DNA of 64,000 nt from Physella acuta (lineage: Eukaryota; Mollusca; Gastropoda; Physidae): assembly GCF_028476545.1 (NCBI RefSeq), contig NW_026732982.1:372001-436000 (forward strand). The letters run 5' to 3'. A program made the translations under genes and the position numbers. Positions 30,640 through 45,072 of the stretch are shown piece by piece. The notes below the pieces were generated by a model. That model was not told the DNA's origin and made no database searches. It saw only the letters and a list, made by a program, of their open reading frames with translations. How positions within the stretch are numbered: the stretch's first letter is position 1; every line of letters starts with the position of its first letter.

Positions 30640-33190
30640 CTAGTGTTGTATGATGATTAGAGTTGTTGTGTTGTATGATGATTAGAGTTGTTGTATTGTA
30701 TGATGATTAGAGTTGTTGTGTTGTATGATGATTCGAGTTGTTGTGTTGTATGATGATTAGAGTTGTTGTGTTGTATGATGATTCGAGTTGTTGTGTTGTA
30801 TGATGATTCGAGTTGTTGTGTTGTATGATGATTAGAGTTGTTGTGTTGTATGATGATTCGAGTTGTTGTGTTGTATGATGATTCGAGTTGTTGTGTTGTA
30901 TGATGATTCGAGTTGTTGTGTTGTATGATGATTCGAGTTGTTGTGTTGTATGATGATTAGAGTTGTTGTATTGTATGATGATTCGAGTTGTTGTGTTGTA
31001 TGATGATTCGAGTTGTTGTGTTGTATGATGATTCGAGTTGTTGTGTTGTATGATGATTCGAGTTGTTGTGTTGTATGATGATTAGAGTTGTTGTGTTGTA
31101 TAATGATTCGAGTTGTTGTGTTGTATGATGATTAGAGTTGTTGTGTTGTATGATGATTCGAGTTGTTGTGTTGTATGATGATTCGAGTTGTTGTGTTGTA
31201 TGATGATTCGAGTTGTTGTGTTGTATGATGATTCGAGTTGTTGTGTTGTATGATGATTCGAGTTGTTGTGTTGTATGATGATTCGAGTTGTTGTGTTGTA
31301 TGATGATTCGAGTTGTTGTGTTGTATGATGATTCGAGTTGTTGTGTTGTATGATGATTCGAGTTGTTGTGTTGTATGATGATTCGAGTAGTTGTGTAGTA
31401 TGATGATTCGAGTTGTTGTGTTGTATGATGATTCGAGTTGTTGTGTTGTATGATGATTCGAGTTGTTGTGTTGTATGATGATTCGAGTTGTTGTGTTGTA
31501 TGATGATTCGAGTTGTTGTGTTGTATGATGATTCGAGTTGTTGTGTTGTATGATGATTCGAGTTGTTGTGTTGTATGATGATTCGAGTTGTTGTGTTGTA
31601 TGATGATTCGAGTTGTTGTGTTGTATGATGATTAGAGTTGTTGTGTTGTATGATGATTAGAGTTGTTGTGTTGTATGATGATTCGAGTTGTTGTGTTGTA
31701 TGATGATTCGAGTTGTTGTGTTGTATGATGATTAGAGTTGTTGTGTTGTATGATGATTAGAGTTGTTGTGTTGTATGATGATTCGAGTTGTTGTGTTGTA
31801 TGATGATTCGAGTTGTTGTGTTGTATGATGATTCGAGTTGTTGTGTTGTATGATTATTCGAGTTGTTGTGTTGTATGATGATTCGAGTTGTTGTGTTGTA
31901 TGATGATTCGAGTTGTTGTGTTGTATGATGATTCGAGTTGTTGTGTTGTATGATGATTCGAGTTGTTGTGTTGTATGATGATTCGAGTTGTTGTGTTGTA
32001 TGATGATTCGAGTTGTTGTGTTGTATGATGATTCGAGTTGTTGTGTTGTATGATGATTCGAGTTGTTGTGTTGTATGATGATTCGAGTTGTTGTGTTGTA
32101 TGATGATTCGAGTTGTTGTGTTGTATGATGATTCGAGTTGTTGTGTTGTATGATGATTCGAGTTGTTGTGTTGTATGATGATTCGAGTTGTTGTGTTGTA
32201 TGATGATTCGAGTTGTTGTGTTGTATGATGATTCGAGTTGTTGTGTTGTATGATGATTCGAGTTGTTGTGTTGTATGATGATTCGAGTTGTTGTGTTGTA
32301 TGATGATTCGAGTTGTTGTGTTGTATGATGATTCGAGTTGTTGTGTTGTATGATGATTAGAGTTGTTGTGTTGTATGATGATTAGAGTTGTTGTGTTGTA
32401 TGATGATTAGAGTTGTTGTGTTGTATGATGATTCGAGTTGTTGTGTTGTATGATGATTCGAGTTGTTGTGTAGTATGATAATTAGAGGTGTTGTATTGTA
32501 TGATGATTAGAGTTGTTGTGTTGTATGATGATTCGAGTTGTTGTGTAGTATGATAATTAGAGGTGTTGTATTGTATGATGATTCTAGTTGTTGTATTGTA
32601 TGATGATTAAAGTTGTTGTATTGTATGATGATTCGAGTTGTTGTGTTGTATGATGATTCGAGTTGTTGTGTAGTATGATAATTAGAGGTGTTGTATTGTA
32701 TGATGATTCTAGTTGTTGTATTGTATGATGATTAAAGTTGTTGTATTGTATGATGATTCGAGTTGTTGTGTTGTATGATGATTCGAGTTGTTGTATTGTA
32801 TGATGATTAAAGTTGTTGTATTGTATGATGATTCGAGTTGTTGTGTTGTATGATGATTCGAGTTGTTGTGTTGTATGATGATTCGAGTTGTTGTGTTGTA
32901 TGATGATTCGATTTTCGAGTTGTTGTGTTGTATTATGATACGAGTTGTTGTGTCGTATGATGATTCGAGTTGTTGTGTTGTATGATGATTCGAGTTTCGA
33001 GTTGTTGTGTTGTATGATGATTAGAGTTGTTGTGTTGTATGATGATTAGAGGTGTTGTGTTGTATGATGATACGAGTTGTTGTGTTGTATGATGATTCGA
33101 GTTGTGTTGTATGATGATTCGAGTTTCGAGTTGTTGTGTTGTATGATAATTAGAGGTGTTGTGTTGTATGATGATACGAGTTGTTGTGTT
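30640..33190. repeat. 2.5-kb minisatellite, 25-bp unit
   Basis: About 100 units of 'gattcgagttgttgtgttgt' plus 'atgat'. The centre (about 31200-32340) is almost perfectly homogeneous; the left edge alternates 'gattag' with 'gattcg', and the right edge is degenerate ('gtagtatgataattagaggt', 'gatacgag', doubled 'gattcgagtttcgag'). The decay towards the edges is the usual sign of homogenisation by exchange in the middle. Confidence 0.97.
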
Positions 33191-33328
33191 GCTGTCGGTC
33201 TACGATTAATAACATGCTGTGTTCACACCTGCACACGGACGTGTTGTGCTAGCTTTAGTTCCATTAACCTGACACATCACACGCACCTGTAAAAAACAGA
33301 ATATGTCGTATGGATTCGACAAAAGTGC

Positions 33329-33421
<93 letters not shown>
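33329..33421. repeat. (AT)n microsatellite
   Basis: About 45 AT dinucleotides with one 'gt' interruption near 33345. Confidence 0.97.
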
Positions 33422-33426
<5 letters not shown>

Positions 33427-33799
33427 TTATGCTGTGCATGATCCCTGGTTAGATATGCGGGCAGGCCGCCACACCTGTCTCTCCCACCTGACTAAACGTC
33501 TACACTCAAACACTGGCGACTTCTACAACACACCAACACGTTAATGACACAGCACGTGTTGTGTAAAGTGTTCAAACGTGTTGAGCCCACATCCCAGCTG
33601 ATCGTTCGACACATTCTGCCAACACAACACATCATAACTTGAGGTCACTATGTGTCGTGGATGTGTTGTTTAACAGTTGATGCTGTATAAGTAGTCAGCC
33701 ACAGGTGTGGTGATTAGCATCTAAGTCATAAAACATAAAATATCTCAGTCATGCTGTCATACATGATCTACATCATTCAGCATCCAATCTTTGTATGAG

Positions 33800-34290
33800 A
33801 TGAGAGACTAGAAAACAAGGTCCTACACCCGACACACGACCAGAGAACAAGGACCTATACGCGACTAACGAAGAAGGTCCTACACACGACACACGACTAG
33901 AGAACAAGGTCCTACACCCGACACACGACTAACGAAGAAGGTCCTACACACGACACACGACTAGAGAACAAGGTCCTACACCCGACACACGACTAACGAA
34001 GAAGGTCCTACACACGACACACGACTAGAGAAAAAGGTCCTACACTCGACACACGACTAACGAAGAAGGTCCTACACACGACACACGACTAGAGAACAAG
34101 GTCCTACACCCGACACACGACTAAAGAAAAAGGTCCTACAAACGACACACGACGAGAGAACAAGGTCCTACACCCGACACACGACCAGAGAACAAGGACC
34201 TATACGCGACACACGACTAGAGAAGAAGGTCCTACAAACGTCACACGACGAGAGAACAAGGTCCTTCACGCGACTAGAGAAGAAGGTCCT
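33800..34290. repeat. ~31-bp minisatellite with 62-bp higher-order pattern
   Basis: Units of the type 'gactagagaacaaggtccta' plus 'cacccgacacac' alternate with 'gactaacgaagaaggtccta' plus 'cacacgacacac', so two ~31-bp types make a 62-bp repeat. It degenerates at both edges. Confidence 0.85.
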
Positions 34291-34294
34291 ACAC

Positions 34295-34819
34295 TTTTTC
34301 TGCACCTATCAAATGCGTTTAATTTGATTTTAAATATTCCCCGTGAACCTGTATGTCATGAGTTTGTGGTCTCGCTACACTAAACTAAATTAATGTGACG
34401 TGTTGGCTGAACTCTGGAACTAAAGTAGGTTTTTGAGGTAGCGATCTTCTGGTGGTTGTGTGCACGCGGAGATTGTGTTAAGTTGTGGGGGTGGTGGGTG
34501 GAAAGGTGTGGGGGTAGGGGTGGTGGTCGTGGAATGTAGAGTTCGAATAAATTAACTTCAACATCAACATTAAAATACGTTTGCATAAGCTTTAGCCAAT
34601 CCTAACTAAACTTCCACAGCAGGTGTTAATAACTGCTTTTAAATCACAAGACTAACCCGGATGTCAGAATTTAGAATTGATAATTACAATTTATAATTAC
34701 CATTAATATTAATTTTTAATTACAATGGATAATTGAATTTATAATTGCTTTACCTGAAATCTGAGTCATTAAGACAATCAAAAAGTTTATTCTGTAGACT
34801 CACAGAGCCTAAGTTACTT
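34295..34819. other. Non-coding spacer
   Basis: Contains an 'aattacaatttataattac'-type AT-rich palindromic stretch near 34680-34745. No exon recognised. Confidence 0.45.
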
Positions 34820-35055
34820 ACATGATTACATATACAGATTTGCTAACATACATGATTACATACACACATAGGCTAACATACATGATTACATACACACATG
34901 AGCTAACATAAATGATTACATACACACATGAGCTAACATAAATGATTACATACACACATGAGCTAACATACATGATTACATACACACATTGGCTAAAGTG
35001 AATGATTACATACACACAAAGGCTAACATGCATTATACATGATTACATACACACA
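34820..35055. repeat. 30-bp minisatellite
   Basis: Seven to eight units of 'catgattacatacacacatg' plus 'agctaacata'. The minus-strand frame (YVSSCVYVI repeats) is a chance product of the 30-bp period. Confidence 0.9.
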
Positions 35056-35324
35056 TTTTTCAGACTTAACCCCCTGTTTTGGTTTGATCTAAATTGGCCG
35101 AATGCTTCCGTTACTTAATTTAGCCCCAATTATGACGTCACGTCGTGGATCTATGTAGTGGGGTGAGTCAGACTTTCCTTGAGAAGAATCGATTTCCGGG
35201 TTTGTTTTCATAGCTCGAGTCTACAGCACTTTCAGCATCGGCCAAGGTTAAGGCCAGCATGGGGTGAGGTCAAGGTCACAAGGGTTTTTCTGTGATTGTG
35301 TAGAAACATTTCTTACGTTTTCAA

Positions 35325-35565
35325 AGACAGCCACATAACATTTTGTGAGACAGCCACATAAGATTTTGTAAGACAGCTACATAACATTTTGTAAGACAGC
35401 TACATAACATTTTGTAAGACAGCTACATAACATTTTAGAAGACAGCTACATAACATTTTGTAAGACAGCTACATAACATTTTGTAAGACAGCTACATAAC
35501 ATTTTATAAGACAGCTACATAACATTTTATAAGACAGCTACATAACATTTTGTAAGACATGCCTT
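35325..35565. repeat. 23-bp minisatellite
   Basis: About ten units of 'acagctacataacattttgt' plus 'aag', with 'tataag' and 'tagaag' variants. Confidence 0.9.
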
Positions 35566-36678
<1,113 letters not shown>

Positions 36679-36888
36679 AAAAGCCTGAACTAGTTTATAT
36701 ATCTAATTGAAAAGATGTAAACTTTGAAGAATCCAGCGTTTAAAAAAGGTCGGTGTCTAGGTTGAAGTGTGGACATGCTTTGTGTTGACTTAAGCTCGAC
36801 TTTCTTCCACGCTAGATATTTCCACCTGCATGACGTGTCTGTATGACAGCTGTATGTCATGCTGGTGTTACAAAACATGACAGGGGAA

Positions 36889-37525
36889 TACATCATCAGG
36901 CAACAAGATACAACTTCAGCAGCATTTTACTAGCTACTACATCCGACACATACATCATCAGGCAACTAGATACAACTTCAGCAAATTCAACAACATCCGA
37001 CACATACATCATCAGGCAACAAGATACAACTTCAGCAAATTCAACAACATCCGACACATACATCATCAGGCAACAAGATACAACTTCAGCAAATTCAACA
37101 ACATCCGACACATACATCATCAGGCAACTAGATACAGCTTCAGCAGCATTTTAATAGGTACTACATCAGACACATACATCATCAGGCAACTAGATACAAC
37201 TTCAGCAGCATTTTACTAGCTACTACATCCGACACATACATCATCAGGCAACTAGATACAACTTCAGCAGGATTTTACTAGGTACTACATCAGACACATA
37301 CATCATCAGGCAACTAGATACAACTTCAGCAGGATTTTACTAGGTACTACATCAGACACATACATCATCAGGCAACTAGATACAACTTCAGCAGCATTTT
37401 ACTAGGTACTACATCAGACACATACATCATCAGGCAACTAGATACAACTTCAGCAGGATTTTACTAGGTACTACATCCGACACACACATCATCAGGCAAC
37501 TAGATACAACTTCAGCAAATTCAAA
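36889..37525. repeat. 54/62-bp minisatellite
   Basis: Units begin 'acatacatcatcaggcaact' and continue 'agatacaacttcagca'. They end either in 'aattcaacaacatccgac' (54 bp) or in 'ggattttactaggtactaca' (62 bp); the two types occur in blocks. Confidence 0.9.
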
Positions 37526-38815
37526 CATCCGACAAATAGAAGATCAAACACCTAAGTACAACATCAGATAAATCGATGCAAGAAGAGTTTAACATCAGAC
37601 AACTAGATACAACAACTTCGTGTTTATACACTTAGCTGTAAGACAGCCTGTTTATTCACCTTGCTGTCATACATCCTGGTTATACACCTCACCTTAATGC
37701 CAAGATGACCTAACACTAGATTACAATTAATTTATAAATAGATCTCAAATATATGCTGAGCAGTTGAACCACTGCAGGATAGATGACAAATTAATTTAGT
37801 TTTCTCTAATTATCTAATTGTTTATTCAAATATAAAATGCATACAATCAAACAAAACAATGCTATTTATTTTATTTGAGCACAAACCAAATGTTGTGTAA
37901 AGCCATGTATAATGAATGAAGCGGAAAATAATAGAATCGTTTTGAGAGTAATCGTGCGTACGACGATACGGACAATTACCTCAGATCGTTTCATATAGTA
38001 TTGATATCATCACTTATTCCAGCAGTATCGATCCTCCATAGAATAATTGATGACGTGTTACCTGACAGTTCCGTTTTTTATGGAATCGATTACACGATTT
38101 ATGCAGCTGTGATAAAAATAGATCTGGCGGAAACAAACAAACACCATTTATCTACCACGTGACAGGGGCATACATTTGGATTTACAAATCTAACTTAGAG
38201 TTTAAGGATCGTGACATATTAGATGGCACATACATCTGGCTCTGTTACCCACCCCTATTACGTACAACGTAGTATAACATTTTCCCATGACACATTTTTA
38301 TTAGGTTGTTGCACGTAAATTCAAAACCCGACTAATTACAACAAAAAAATTATACCAGAATTTTTACTATTTTTTTCCTTTTACATCAATACCAATTTTG
38401 TGGGTCTAGCGTCAGAAGGAGCTAAGACATGGGCTTTTTAAAATTTGTGGGCGTGCCTCAAACAGCTCCAACCATCGTAAGTCACGTGATTGTAATGTAA
38501 GAAAACCAGTTGGAACCGATGGTTTTTCATTGCATCATCCCGGATTCGCATTTTTCGTATAATTAAAAAATAATAAAGTTCACCCGAGTAGTGACCAAGG
38601 TAGACAACTGCGTAATTACAGAACCCCCATATACATTAGAACAGTAGTCAGTAGCGCTACTAGTGGGGCGTGGACCCCATCGGGGGACAACCGATGTCGG
38701 GGGTGACAACCAATCGGTGCTGGGTGTAAGATCAGCGTTATATTGTGGAGTTAAAGAACGAAGGAATCTGTGTTATATGTTTTTTTAGATCAACGCTGTC
38801 GTAGCACTAATCTGC
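37526..38815. other. Non-coding spacer, remnant of a gggtgacac repeat
   Basis: Mostly unique AT-rich DNA. Near 38645-38740 'agtagcgctactag', 'gggggacaaccgatgtcggg' and 'ggtgacaaccaatcggtgct' look like part of a hAT-type MITE related to the one at 1815-2132, but the ends are not found. No exon recognised. Confidence 0.4.
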
Positions 38816-38817
38816 AC

Positions 38818-39862
38818 AGTACAACCTGACATATGACTGAATGTAAATAACCTGACATATGATCTACATGTACACAACCTTACACATGATCTACATGTAC
38901 ACAACCTGACATATGATCTACATGTACACAACCTGACATATGATCTACATGTACACAACCTGACAAATGATCTACATGTACACAACCTGACATATGATCT
39001 ACATGTACACAACCTGACATATGCTCTACATGTACACAACCTGACATATGATCTACATGTACACAACCTGACATATGAGCTACATGTGCACAACCTCCAT
39101 GGCAACATGTACACAACCTGACATATAATCTAAATGTACACAACCTGACATATGATCTACATGTACACAACCTGACATATGATCTACATGTACACAACCT
39201 GTCATATGATCTACATGTACACAACCTGACATATGATCTACATGTACACAACCTGACATATGATCTACATGTACACAACCTGACAAATGATCTACATGTA
39301 CAGAACCTGAAATATGATCTACATGTACACAACCTGACATATGATCTACATGTACACAACCTGACATATGATCTACATGTACACAACCTGACATATGGTC
39401 TACATGTACACAACCTGACATATGATATACATGTACACAACCTGACATATGATCTACATGTACACAACCTGACATATGATCTACATGTACACAACGTGAC
39501 ATATGATCTACATGTACACAACCTGACATATGATCTACATGTACACAACCTGACATATGATCTACATGTACACAACCTGACATATGATCTACATGTACAC
39601 AACCTGACATATGATCTACATGTACACAACCTGACATATGATCTACATGTACATGTACACAAACTGGCATATGATCTACATGTACACAACCTGACATATG
39701 ATCTACATGTACATGTACACAAACTGACATATGATCTATATGTACATGTACACAACCTGACATATGATCTACATGTACATGTACACAACCTGGCATATGA
39801 TCAGCATGTACACAACCTGACATATGATCTACATGTACACAACCTGACATATGAGCTACCTG
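38818..39862. repeat. 27-bp minisatellite
   Basis: About 38 units of 'acctgacatatgatctacat' plus 'gtacaca'. Near 39650-39790 some units carry an extra 'tgtaca' (acatgtacatgtacac). Since 27 divides by three, frames of 300 and 256 codons (CTCRSYVRL, HVDHMSGCV repeats) stay open on the minus strand; they lack any feature of a real gene. Confidence 0.96.
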
Positions 39863-39899
39863 GCAGGGGTCCCACTCGTACCTAGATTGTTACCTGCTT

Positions 39900-40320
39900 C
39901 CCTTCACCTCAGTGCAGGAAACGGAAATGACCTCAGCAAACCCCGAAGTTTCCTCTTACTGAGCGGCCATTAACTCGTACAGGAAACATATGTAGAAAGA
40001 AAATCAAACCCCTCAGCACAATTAGAACACATTCCTCAGCTAATTAGATTAGCCTTTTTCTATCGTTAAACCGAAACTAGCTATTGAATTTCAAAACTTA
40101 ATGGTAAACAGTGCTTAAAAATGCATCTCCGAAACATTGTATTCCAACAACATTCTAGTGTTATTGAGAGGTGATCTGAGAGATGTTTTAGTGTGGAGTT
40201 TTCCTGCGTAATTTTGTGAACAAGATTGACGAACATCTCCATATAAATAAAGTGTTTTTGTTTTCCCTTTGATATCAGATCACTTTTGTACTTATGACTT
40301 TAGCCTGATCATATCTGTCT
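39900..40320. other. Non-coding spacer
   Basis: Unique sequence between two minisatellites; no exon, RNA gene or repeat recognised. Confidence 0.5.
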
Positions 40321-40339
40321 TATAATCTGTGATAAATTA

Positions 40340-41205
40340 GATAATCACAGATTTAGAACCTGTGATAGACCACACGACCACAGAACCTGTGATAGACCAG
40401 ACGATCACAGATTTAGAACCTGTGATAGACCAGACGACCACAGAACCTGTGATAGACCAGACGACCACAGAACCTGTGATAGACCAGACGACCACAGAAC
40501 CTGTGATAGACCAGACGATCACAGATTTAGAACCTGTGATAGACCAGACGATCACAGATTTAGAACCTGTGATAGACCAGACGACCACAGAACCTGTGAT
40601 AGACCAGACGACCACAGATTTAGAACCTGTGATAGACCAGACGATCACAGATTTAGAACCTGTGATAGACCAGACGACCACAGAACCTGTGATAGACCAG
40701 ACGACCACAGATTTAGAACCTATGATAGACCAGACGACCACAGAACCTGTGATAGACCAGACGACCACAGAACCTGTGATAGACCAGACGACCACAGAAC
40801 CTGTGATAGACCAGACGACCACAGATTTAGAACCTGTGATAGACCAGACGACCACAGAACCTGTGATAGACCAGACGACCACAGAACCTGTGATAGACCA
40901 GACGACCACAGAACCTGTGATAGACCAGACGACCACAGATTTAGAACCTGTGATAGACCAGACGACCACAGATTTAGAACCTGTGATAGACCAGACGACC
41001 ACAAAACCTGTGATAGACCAGATGATCACAGATTTAGAACCTGTGATAGACCAGACGACCACAGATTTAGAACCTGTGATAGACCAGACGACCACAGATT
41101 TAGAACCTGTGATAGACCAGGCGACCACAAAACCTGTGATAGACCAGACGACCACAAAACCTGTGATAGACCAGATGATCACAGATTTAGAACCTGTGAT
41201 ATAAA
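40340..41205. repeat. 27/33-bp two-type minisatellite
   Basis: Units read 'agaacctgtgatagaccaga' plus 'cgaccac' (27 bp) or carry an extra 'atttag' block (33 bp). Minor variants change cgacc to cgatc or tgatc and agaacc to aaaacc. Both lengths are multiples of three, so frames of 280 and 338 codons stay open on opposite strands; these are by-products. Confidence 0.95.
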
Positions 41206-42520
41206 TACCAGGCACAACATTTGCCTGTTGTTGTCGTGTCTGACATTTAACCGACGCTGTCGTGCCTGCAGGCGATCTGATGGTGGTGATGCTATTAAGA
41301 CTTCTCCCTCCCCCTCCCCCCAGACCTGCTTTCCTCCCCCCAATCACACACATACGTTATCTCCCTTGGATGGTAAACAAAAAATAGTTGTGAGCTCTAA
41401 ATGAAGAACGGTTGTTTGCGTCTTGTGGAGCCATTGGTCTAAACTTTTGGTTGAACTGGTTTAATTATAGAAAAATACACAGACATCAAAACAAGGATCT
41501 ATTTACTTTCCGAAATTCCTGTATGTACAGTCTTTAATTAAGAAAAATTGGTGCTTCGATCTTTAGAATACATTTTTTCTAAATCTTGTTTCGTGCACTA
41601 GTACATAGTACACGTATTTCAGCTACCGTTTGTATTTATCTTTTCACCCACCACAGTTCATAGGGATATACCACAAAGTATTTTCCATTGAGTGCTGAAA
41701 CTAGAACAAAATTGAAGACTGTCTAGTTAGTAGTAGTTCTACTGATGCCTAACACCTATTACCTGCTAGCTATAGCTGTACTGTTGACCTTTCTATCCTC
41801 TAGCTATACCTGTACTGTTGACCTTTCTATCCTCTAGCTATACCTGTACTGTTGACCTTTCTATCCTCTAGCTATACCTGTACTGGTGACCTTCTACCTG
41901 CTAGCTGAACCTTTACTAATTACCTACTACCATTAGGCCCGCATAGCGCTTGAGGTTTTATTTCTAACAGCATGTCTTTAAGGCATTATTAGTAACTACA
42001 GAAGCTGAGTCGGCCATTAATAGAGACGTTTTGACGAAAAATATATATATTTACAATGTCTAGTTGTAAAATAAACAAAATTCCTACGAATGTAAGCAGG
42101 TATAGATCAGGCGCAAAAGTTTATGTTGAATAAAGTGATGATTAATACAAGGATGACTTCTTCTATTGTTAATTTGTATATTCACAATATTCATACACGA
42201 ATCACGTTTTACTTTCTGCAAATGCCTCAAACAGCTGAGCCGCTAATTCTCTTGTCTGATTGAAACTGCTCTCAGCTATAAAAACAAAATCTAATAAACG
42301 AAAATTTGGCATCGACATCGATAAAATTTGGCGATGTATCGCACCAGATGTGCTCAAATCTACGTGTGTGTTAGCTTTCTGTACACCACAAACACCGTCA
42401 ACACACTACAGTTGACCGTCAAAATACCATTTTATCAAGTCAAACACACCACCTACACATCAGTATTACACCACAACACTCTACCTGCACACCACCAACA
42501 CACACTAACACACCACTAAC
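41206..42520. other. Non-coding DNA with a short ~37-bp repeat
   Basis: At about 41770-41895 the phrase 'cttctatcctctagctatac'-like plus 'ctgtactgttgac' repeats three to four times with decay. The rest is unique AT-rich DNA with no recognised exon. Confidence 0.5.
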
Positions 42521-42795
42521 ACACCATCAACACACCATCAACACACCATCAACACACCACCAACACAGAACTATCCAGGTCAACTACTGACTATACTTGA
42601 GTCAGTTGTTCGATTCCTCACACAATGTACATGGCTTATTTTAAAATCAGACAAAATGCATCAAATCTAGGTTTAACGAACAGAGCCGAGTGTAAACCGC
42701 CTCTAAAATGTACATGGCTTATTTTAAAATCAGACAAAATGCTTAAAATCTAGGTTTAACGAACAGAGTCGAATGTAAACCGCCGATAAAATCGA
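42500..42795. repeat. Short ACAC-CATC repeat and an 84-bp tandem duplication
   Basis: 'acaccatcaac' repeats at 42520-42562. Then 'atgtacatggcttattttaa' begins at about 42624 and again at about 42708; both copies end 'aaccgcc'. The two copies differ by a handful of substitutions. Confidence 0.8.
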
Positions 42796-42908
42796 TGAGA
42801 CTGATGGTAAAAACAAAACGTCAATCAGCAGCACTGTTCAAATGTGTTCAATCTTCTACTAGTACAGTCTGGCCTGGTGTTAGGCGTGTGGCATCGTGTC
42901 TGTGGATT

Positions 42909-42960
42909 GGGAGGAGGGGGGGGGGGGGGGGGGGGGGAGGGGAGGGGAGGAGGGGGGGGT
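42909..42960. repeat. Poly-G / GGGGA tract
   Basis: Long uninterrupted G runs on the plus strand with a few A interruptions. Likely able to form G-quadruplexes; prone to length error in assembly. Confidence 0.9.
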
Positions 42961-43589
42961 ACTGGAGGTATTAGGGGCTGGGGAAGAGAGAAATAATGAA
43001 CTGAGGGTAGGGGGGGGCATACCTGGTTAACATGATTTATGTTGTGTGAAAACTGTTTTGATGACGTAAATAATTGAAAAAATGGTTTCGTTTGACGCCA
43101 GTTTTCAGACAGCACCTGTCTAATTTATTCTACACAAAAAAGAAAAGAAAAGCCAATCTTTGTAAACTTGGAACGTTTGTCAAAATAAAGAACACGCGTT
43201 ACCTTTAGTCGCAAAGTCAGCAGATTGTAAACATCTTTTATCACATTTTGAAGTTTCTAAACATTTAGATTTTCTTTCAAAGGTCGGAGAGGATGAGCTA
43301 AAATAAATATTTAGTTGGCCTACTTTGATTTTTTTACGATCTTTCATAGACACGAAGTCTTCTTGTAACGATCTTTCATAGACACGATGTCGTTTCTGTT
43401 TACTGTCAATCTTGATGATGTTATTGTATATCACTGCTGTCAACACCACACAGGTTATAACAGTTTCATAACCACCAACACTTATTTTTTTACATTTCTA
43501 CCCCACCCTCACCGTCCACCGCCCTCAAAATAATTCACGATACATTCAATAAACAAACACTTAATTTTAAAGGTGTAAATCCATGTTTT

Positions 43590-43760
43590 GTAAAAGTTAT
43601 AAATTATAAAGTCATGTTTTGTAACAGTTATAAGGTCATGTTTTGTAGCAGCAAGGTCATGTTTTGTAACAGTTATAAGGCCAATTTTTGTAGCAGCAAG
43701 GTCATGTTTTGTAACAGTTATAATGCCAAGTTTTGTAGCAGCAAGGTCATGTTTTGGATA
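43590..43760. repeat. Short minisatellite of alternating types
   Basis: 'gtcatgttttgtaacagtta' and 'ttttgtagcagcaa' alternate about four times, giving 25- and 20-bp sub-units. The open frame (CNSYKVMFCSSKVMF) is a by-product. Confidence 0.8.
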
Positions 43761-43957
43761 AAATGTTTGTCTTCAAAACTTCATTTGAAAAGCACATAGA
43801 AACCAAAAGTAGTCTTATTTCTACCACCATACCATTGTATTTGACACGTTAATTCTGATAGCATGGCTATCTTTTACTCAGCGACTATCATGTACATCGT
43901 TAGAAATTATTTTCTAAAAGTTGATCTGAATACGAACCATTTGCCATCGGGTACCGG

Positions 43958-44076
43958 CTCTCTCTCTCTCTTTCAATCGCTCTCTCTCACTCTCTCTCTC
44001 TTTCGTCATACACATACACACACTTTACACACACTCACACACACACACACTCACACACACACACACACACACACTC
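43958..44076. repeat. (CT)n and (CA)n microsatellites
   Basis: A CT-rich run ('tctctctctctc') passes into CA-rich repeats ('acacacacactcacacac'). Confidence 0.95.
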
Positions 44077-44379
44077 ACCAAGCCTCCCGCTACAAAGTGT
44101 TGCAGTAAAACACCACCTGGAGCCCCCCCCCCTACCTGTATTCTACGGTCCCTGCAGTCAGTAAGCGAGATGACGTACAATTATCCGCACTTTTCTCGTC
44201 ATCACCACGTGCTAATTATACACGCGTTGACCCAGATTCCAGCCATAACTGATTTAATTGTAAGTAAAACGCTGGTACGTCAATGTCAGCCTGACCCAGA
44301 TCATATCGATCTCTCTATTCTATCCTGGTGTTCACCCAATCAACAGAAATCACCTCCAATTTGACACCTGTCTTCTAAC

Positions 44380-44490
44380 ATGAACGTGACACAAATTACC
44401 CACAATCCCAGTGTGACACGTGACACAAATTACCCACAATCCCAGTGTGACACGTGACACAAATTACCCACAATCCCAGCGTGACACGTG
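44380..44490. repeat. ~39-bp tandem repeat, three copies
   Basis: 'gtgacacaaattacccacaa' plus 'tcccagtgtgacac' occurs three times, near-identical. Confidence 0.88.
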
Positions 44491-44841
44491 ATCAGAATGT
44501 TCAATGTTTAGATTTGATTTTAATTTGATGCCAAGAAAAGGAAATATGGGGGGGGGGATCTTTTTTTCTAGAACCATTTAATGATGTTTGTCTGGATGTT
44601 ACGTAATGTTTTCTTAGTGTGACTCCTGCTTGACTGTGATTGGTTGTTTATATAGGGGGGATGGGGGGGGGGAATATTATCACATCGATAGGTGTCTTCA
44701 GTTGCTGAATTTATCATGTGGGATGGAAAACTTACACGTACACATTTTTAGTGCTTGTTACTATGTAACGTTTTATACGCTTATTGTTCGATTTAAAATG
44801 GGGTAAATAAAATATGCCTAATAATTGTGTGTCTAGGTGTG

Positions 44842-44844
<3 letters not shown>

Positions 44845-44925
<81 letters not shown>

Positions 44926-44934
44926 TATATGTCT

Positions 44935-45013
<79 letters not shown>

Positions 45014-45031
45014 GGCCTATATATATGTGTG

Positions 45032-45070
<39 letters not shown>
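44845..45070. repeat. (AT)n and (GA)n microsatellites
   Basis: Two long (AT) blocks (about 44845-44931 and 44937-45009) are separated by 'gtctgg', and a (GA)n run follows at 45036-45067. They generate only low-complexity frames. Confidence 0.97.

Positions 45071-45072
<2 letters not shown>

Noticed and set aside
38880-41353. Open frames of 256-338 codons on both strands as possible repeat proteins (secreted Cys-rich or Ile-Thr-Gly repeats).
   Set aside because: They lie wholly in 27/33-bp arrays. Periods divisible by three keep frames open on several strands at once, there is no signal, start context or splice structure, and the frames end at the array edges.
43180-43449. Minus-strand 89-codon frame as a possible exon.
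   Set aside because: Charged and non-repetitive, but no family motif and no convincing splice sites at its edges; a local repeat ('cgatctttcatagacacga') lies inside.
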